Both the position numbers and the translations under genes were made by a program. Below, one piece after another: positions 58,746-64,000 of a stretch of 64,000 nt of DNA. Below the pieces are notes generated by a model. It searched no databases, was not told the origin of the DNA, and saw only the letters and a list, made by a program, of their open reading frames with translations. Source of the stretch: Monoplex corrugatus. Lineage: Eukaryota; Mollusca; Gastropoda; Littorinimorpha; Ranellidae. The stretch is from NCBI GenBank assembly GCA_030674185.1, contig CM060306.1:45700983-45764982 (forward strand), read 5' to 3'. Position 1 is the first letter of the stretch. Each line of letters begins with the position of its first letter.

Positions 58746-59871
58746 TATTTTTTTTTCTTTTGCTTTTGCTTATTACCATTATATCTATTTGCTTATTATC
58801 ATTCACTAAATGAATAAGCAAATTCATATAAGATGATATTTTGACAGGAGGTAGGAGAAAAATAGAGAAAATAAAGTGGAGTTTGAATGGTGAAAAGTGT
58901 TTTTACGCTTTTATTTTACTATAATATGCATGCGTTCAAAGAGGTAATTGTTTATCCCATTTATGCAGACAGGTTATGAAACCAAACTGGAAAAGGCCAA
59001 GATCACACTCAATGACTGCTTGGCTTGTAGTGGCTGTATAACATCAGCTGAGAGCGTGCTCATTTCTCAGCAGAGTCAAGATGAACTGTACAAGGTTCTG
59101 CAAGACAACAAGCAAATGATAGAGGTGAGACAGTTCAGTGGTTTTTGCAAAATTGAGAATGATAAGGTGTAGTAACTAATAGTATCATTGTCTAGCATGA
59201 ACATTTTGCTTGTATTGATAGAATTCATGTGTAGATTGATTCATCTACAGATGGATTTATTTTTCAATCATATTGCAGAATTATTTTACTTTTATTTGAA
59301 AATTGTGTTACTGGAATTGTTATGGTATACTTCATTGTGTTGTATAAACACACACTGTAAAAAAAAATAAGGGCTTTTTAATTTCATCGCTTTTATCAGT
59401 GCCTCCAAGAAACAACTGTACAGTTTTGTTACTTAACCAGTCGTTTACATGTTGATCACAGGCTTACATTTTCACTGTATTGATATGTACTGCTTTGTTG
59501 CTTTGGCAGGATGGTAGAGAATCAGAAGCCAGGACAGTGGTTGTATCAGTGTCTCCTCAGGCAAGAGCCTCTTTGGCTGCTCAGTATCATTTGACCATGG
59601 AGGTTGCTTCTGCAAAATTGACCGGATTCCTTAAAAGACTTGGTAATCGCTCTTTCAGTCTTTGCCTAGTTGTTTATGCACGTGTGTTCATTCTTTGTTT
59701 TAACGTCTTTTCACTATGAGATATTGGACAAATGTGTGTGTGTGTGCATGCTTGAGTGTGTGCTTGCATGCCTGTATGCATACATATGTGTCTGTGTCTG
59801 CATGTGTGTGTGTATGTGTGTGTGCATATGTGTGTGTGTGTGTGTGTGTGTGTGTAGTATGTGTGTAGTGT

Positions 59872-59968
<97 letters not shown>

Positions 59969-62857
59969 AGAGAATAACTAGTTAAAAAAAAGGGAACAAA
60001 ATTTACCCTTTACAGGCTAGTGAACCCCCTCACAAGCTGGAGTGGTGAAGTAGTTATCTTGTTATCTTCTCGAAATGTAGACATTTGTATTATATAGTAT
60101 GATACCATAATACACAAGGCAGAACTTTACAGTTATGGTGTTGAATATTTTGCAGGGGTGCATTATGTCTTCGATACCAACTTTGCACGGAATTTCAGCT
60201 TGATTGAGAGTGGCCATGAATTTCTGCGTCGGTTCTATGACTCTGAGACCAGCCCTAAGGCTTTTCCTATGTTGGCTTCAGCTTGTCCAGGTGATTAGTA
60301 ATGGCACCATATAATTTTGCCAAATAGGTGCTGTCAGTGAAATACACACACACACATGTGTGCATACACACATACATATACTTGGAACACTGAATTCAGA
60401 ATTGAGAATAAAAAGTAATCAGGTCCATGCAATAACCATTTTCTAAATGGGTCTTCGCTTAAATGAACTTAAACCACACCCCATTATCCTGTTTCTATAG
60501 AAACATCAACAGTTCACCTACTACCTGACTGATTTTCTGATTGAATAACCAATAGACACACAAACCAGCAGTTTCAAGAAGTTGAAATGAAAATATACAC
60601 AATAAATGTTTTCATTTTCTCTTTCAGCCAAGCCACATTTTCATAGAGAGAGTGATAAATATCAGTATGTAATGTGTAGAGCTTGAGGTGCATATATCAG
60701 ATACTCAGGTGTTTAATTAATCAACACATAGAGCTGATGTTTTTGAACTTTTGTACATGAATACTGCTTTCATCATACTTAACAATTAGTGGAGTGCATG
60801 AATTAGGGCAGTTGTATTATCTTAGGCTGAAAATTTTTGTGCAAGATGTGCATTTTGCTTACTCATGATTATACATCATGTACTGTGGTTGTTAGGTTGG
60901 GTGTGCTATGCAGAGAAAACCCATGGTTCCTACATTCTTCCATACATCAGCTCAACACGCTCACCTCAGCAGGTGATGGGGGCATTGGTGAAGGATTATT
61001 TTGCATCCTGTATTGGGCATTCCCCTGCTAAGATCTACCACGTCACTGTCATGCCTTGTTTTGACAAGAAGCTGGAGGCCTCACGAGCTGACTTCTACAG
61101 TGATTTACAAAAGACGCGAGATGTGGATTGTGTCATTACATCTAGTAAGTTTTTGTTTTCCACAATGAATATGATACATCTTATATTGTTTTTAATCATT
61201 GTAGACTATTTTTTGTATAAATATGGAATGCATTTTCTAGGGAGATCATGTCCCTATAATTCAGTCCTGTCCATTTTTTGTCTTGGTTTAAAGTCACAGA
61301 ATGTGTATGCTTTGTGTGAGAAAAAAATGATTGGGAATGGGCTAGTGATGTATATACCTTGTGATATCTCTTGTTAAGTTTTAGTCTTGGTAAAGTATAC
61401 ACTGGCTGAAATTATGACACTAGACTGTTCTTGTTGCCTTCTTGCCATTATTTTAGCATACTATTGGGAAAAAGAGTAAATGGTTTTGTAGACTGAATCT
61501 AATTCACGGTTGGGTTATATTGTTGGTTTGCTTGTAACCTCACCCTCTCTTTTAACTTTTTTATATCAAAATATCATTTTATGGTTTTGTTTGTTCATTA
61601 TGATGAATTTTTTTTATTACATTCAAGCCATGCCTCACATAAACATTTTTTCTTTTCATATTTTTGCTTGTATTTTCCAGTTTACCTTTGGGTTTGTAAA
61701 GTTAAAAAAGTTGGCTGGCACCAGAGGACAATAACATGTGTAGATGAATTATTGGTTGGATTAACGGAAAAAAGAATAGAGTCAACTGCACCACAATGCG
61801 ACAGTTCAAATCTTCTTTTATAGCTTTGTGCTAAATTGCTTAATTTCGTTTTCCAGTCGAGGTTGCTGCAATGCTGGAAAAGGAAGGAGTTTCACTAGCT
61901 GATGTGGAAGACAGACCCATTGATGTCCAGTGAGTGAAATATGTTACCAAACAATAATAAAAAAAATCTTAGCACAACTTATGATTTTTCAGTTACCTCT
62001 TCTCATGTCAAACATCACTATTAACACTAACATTCTATCAGTATCATTCGTATGTTTGCATGTGCACACACTGAACAGCTTAACTCATGCCCACCCTCTA
62101 GTTTACGATCACAATGAATTACCAATATTTAAATCCCTCGCATCAATGTTTTTCTTGTCTTTTCTTTCTCTCACTTCCCTTTTCATCTTCATTTCTTTCC
62201 TTTCATAAAGGACAGGTGCTATTGAATGATCTCCTGTTCCTCTCCTTCCCCATTGTTCTCTCTGTATCTTGGCTATCTTGGATGTTATGTTTGTTGTGTA
62301 TTGTTTACATTATTTGTTATGCTACATTTGTTGTTTCTCTGCTTATGTATACAGATGCTGGTTATGTTGCATTTGTTGTTTTTCTGATGTGTACAGACTA
62401 TGGTATCCTTTGATATATTTTTTAAAATTATTTTTGTGTACAGATGTTTATGTTGCATTTGTTGTTTCTCTGATGTGTACAGACTATGGTATACCTTTAA
62501 TATTTTCTATTATTGATATTTTACATCCCACCAGCAATCACTGATTATGCTGTATATGTTCTTTCTCTATTTGATGTGTACATAATACTGTATCCTTTGA
62601 TATTTGTTTGTTATTGATATTTTTCATTCCACTGCAATGCCTAATTTCCTCATGGTTTATGACAGGGATTTCAAATCTGTGTGCACATGGATTGTAAGTC
62701 TTTCATGGTGTGATTACAGATTAAGCCATCATACAGATGGTATGCTGGTCAGTCACAGTGGAGGGGGATCTGGTGGATACCTGGAACATATTGCTCAACA
62801 TGCTGTTCAGGAATTGCATGGTGCTCAACTCACAGGCATCAACTACAAGGTTGTCAG
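54546..62857 (+). CDS. CIAO3: CIAO3 (NARFL/IOP1), cytosolic Fe-S assembly factor, 3' end outside window
   Basis: Exons 54546-54611, 56012-56107, 58969-59124, 59510-59642, 60156-60290, 60896-61144, 61857-61929, 62720-62857, all in phase with GT-AG introns, about 348 residues. Reading: [147 protein letters not shown]. Cluster ligands kept: Cys24, Cys71, Cys74, Cys77, and the hydrogenase-like Cys194 and Cys250. The last two ligands (MACPSGC region in the family) must lie past 64000. CIAO3 links early cytosolic Fe-S assembly to the CIA targeting complex; the human protein has 476 aa. Divergent neighbour of LST8-B. Confidence 0.95.
55242..55751. repeat. Three (CA)n microsatellites in CIAO3 intron 1
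   Basis: CA runs at 55242-55307, 55400-55508 and 55666-55751. The intervening segments share 'gtgtaaaatcac / tctaaaatca ... gaatrga', so the block may itself be a tandem unit of about 200 bp. Confidence 0.9.
56183..56786. repeat. 68-bp tandem duplication, left copy split by a MITE
   Basis: The unit 'ttcattgtataattgttactaagctacaacag...catagctgat' is complete at 56719-56786. The left copy lies at 56183-56204 plus 56673-56718, interrupted by the element at 56205-56669. The two copies are otherwise identical. Confidence 0.92.
56205..56669. mobile_element. 465-bp Harbinger-like MITE with TAA target duplication
   Basis: Ends AACCGCGTTCCCACT and, inverted, CACCCCCTTCCCACT; similar subterminal 'gagtgaaag'-like sequence follows on both sides. 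TAA at 56202-56204 and 56670-56672 is the 3-bp TWA target duplication typical of PIF/Harbinger. The neighbouring uninterrupted repeat copy shows the empty site 'gttactaagctac'. No transposase. Lies in CIAO3 intron 2. Confidence 0.85.
56970..58640 (+). mobile_element. L2/CR1-type LINE, longest copy (RT domain to 3' tail)
   Basis: Plus strand, in CIAO3 intron 2. Begins [20 protein letters not shown], then [50 protein letters not shown] 1-base frameshift at about 57488-57505 moves the [12 protein letters not shown] catalytic box to another frame. From 57562 a 253-codon frame runs [19 protein letters not shown] through [14 protein letters not shown] to the C-terminal block shared with the shorter copies. 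Ends in 'gcgcttagatttgattttatcaagattttgcgctatataaaatattg' and (ATT)n. 5' truncated, no endonuclease. Confidence 0.92.
58707..58744. repeat. (TG)n microsatellite
   Basis: TG run after the LINE tail in CIAO3 intron 2. Confidence 0.9.
59795..59962. repeat. (TG)n microsatellite
   Basis: TG runs with two short interruptions in CIAO3 intron 4. Confidence 0.95.
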
Positions 62858-63600
62858 GTAGATTGCCGACTTGTACCTTTGCATGAGTTTGTATGGTTAT
62901 AATTACAGACCTTTACACTTTGATTACAGTAAATCTCACCATGTGTTCTTATTTGGTGGTCTCTTGACGTCTGCTGGGATACTTGTCTTTTTCTCTCGTC
63001 TTTCTTTGTCTCTTATCACCAAAATGACGGCAGGTTTTATCAAGATGCATGTAACGGCTGCATTTTTCCAGCCATTCTGACACCCTCTAGCTGGTACCTT
63101 TCTGCCAGCTGGCATCGCCTGCAAGAGCTATTTTTAGCCAGGCAGGTTTGACCAGAGTCTGTCACTGAAGCGCGTCTCGGTGCTGCAGCAGTGCTTTGTA
63201 ACTGCTGCGTTTTTTTCGGGAGGGACCGAGTGTAGGAAGTGACTGAGATTGGCACACAGTAGGCCTACTCGAATCTAGGTCAGTGTGTAGGCCTATACTT
63301 CCACGCGCGAGGGTGGTGTGGAGAGTGAAAGGGAAGGGATAGATGCGTGCTAATAATAGCCGGCAGGGCAGAACCAAAAAGTGGCCAGCTATGGTGTCTT
63401 GGATTTGTGTGCCATGATGTAGATGTAATCAGGATTAGGCCAGGATATAAGTAGGCCCCTATTGTGTATAGTATTTATACAGCCATGAATGTGAACCTGA
63501 TTTTTCTTCAGCGAAGGAGCAAAGGAGAGAAGATGGGCACTGCCATCACAATACTACCTCGCTTCCTTATGACTTCAGGTTATGGGATAACTCTTGTCTT
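62858..63600. other. CIAO3 intron 8: no recognised feature
   Basis: The expected next CIAO3 segment (the region containing YGFRN in the family) was not found on the plus strand up to 64000. A GC-richer patch at 63040-63380 has short open frames that match nothing I recognise. Confidence 0.5.
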
Positions 63601-63603
63601 TTT

Positions 63604-64000
63604 TCACTTAATAAGCCGTTTGGCTTATTGACTTAACAGCCTTCCAGTTTTTAAAACAACATGATCGATTTCACTTAACAAGCCCACAAGGCTTACTGAC
63701 CTTAAACACAGCCTTCCTCAGTTTTGGAAATCACAATGTGGTCTATCTCCACTTTAAACAACAGCCCACCGCAAGGCTTACTGACTAAACAGCATCCCAG
63801 TTTTTGAAACAACATGGTCTATTTCACTTAACAAGCCCGCAAGGCTTACTGACTAAACAGCATCCCAGTTTTTGAAACAACATGGTCTATTTCACTTAAA
63901 CAAGGCACACTAAGCCCAGTTACTGACTATTCAAACAGCATCCACAGTTTTTTGAAACAACATGGTCTATTTCACTTAACAAGCCCGCAAGGCTTATTGA
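63604..64000. repeat. Satellite-like tandem repeat, unit about 68-75 bp, running off the edge
   Basis: About six copies of 'catggtctatttcacttaacaagcccgcaaggcttactgactaaacagcatcccagtttttgaaacaa'. Each unit contains the small hairpin AAGCCCGCAAGGCTT. The array continues past the window end inside CIAO3 intron 8. Confidence 0.92.

Noticed and set aside
60837..61377. 64-codon frame and 170-codon continuation beyond 61144
   Set aside because: Only 60896-61144 is CIAO3 exon 6; the rest reads through the GTAAGT donor into intron 6.
63490..63600. Possible CIAO3 exon 9 after 'ttcttcag' at about 63511
   Set aside because: In the required phase it reads SEGAKERRWALPSQYY and then meets a stop; it does not resemble the family sequence.

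Overview
The window is nuclear DNA from an animal, most likely a marine mollusc and probably a gastropod. Coding sequence is split into short exons with GT/AG boundaries. Introns and intergenic DNA are full of (CA/TG)n and (GA)n microsatellites, decayed non-LTR retrotransposons of RTE and L2/CR1 type, tRNA-derived SINEs and MITE-like DNA elements. The species assignment is inference from protein similarity and repeat style. Nothing prokaryotic or viral was seen.

Layout. (1) 455-5114, plus strand: a four-exon ALG13 gene for the catalytic half of the ALG13/ALG14 GlcNAc transferase, with an unexpected hydrophobic C-terminal tail. (2) 5115-11640: intergenic, with an 81-bp tandem repeat, a 1.6-kb G/T-rich minisatellite, a 193-bp TTAA palindromic element and a piggyBac-like relic that still encodes part of a transposase N-terminus. 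(3) 11643-36877, minus strand: copy A of LST8 (mLST8/GbL, the WD40 subunit of TORC1 and TORC2). It has nine exons with all splice sites intact, but a 1-base deletion in exon 5 creates a stop codon. Its introns hold most of the window's mobile DNA. (4) 36878-41704: an RTE retrotransposon remnant and AT-rich spacer. (5) 41705-54250, minus strand: copy B of LST8, nine exons, fully open, close to the human protein. (6) 54251-54545: a 295-bp divergent intergenic region, almost certainly a shared bidirectional promoter. (7) 54546 to beyond the right edge, plus strand: CIAO3 (NARFL/IOP1), a cytosolic iron-sulfur assembly factor. Eight exons are present and the C-terminus lies outside the window.

The best biological finding is the tandem, intron-retaining duplication of LST8. 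The two copies share intron positions and phases but have diverged strongly in protein sequence, and the divergent copy carries a single inactivating indel. In both copies a 3' splice acceptor plus the start of its exon has been locally duplicated: exon 7 in A (three copies, about 103 bp apart) and exon 8 in B (two copies, 40 bp apart). For mobile DNA, two MITEs (a 465-bp Harbinger-like and a 572-bp pogo-like element) sit inside local tandem repeats whose neighbouring unit preserves the empty target site, so insertion and target duplication can be read directly.
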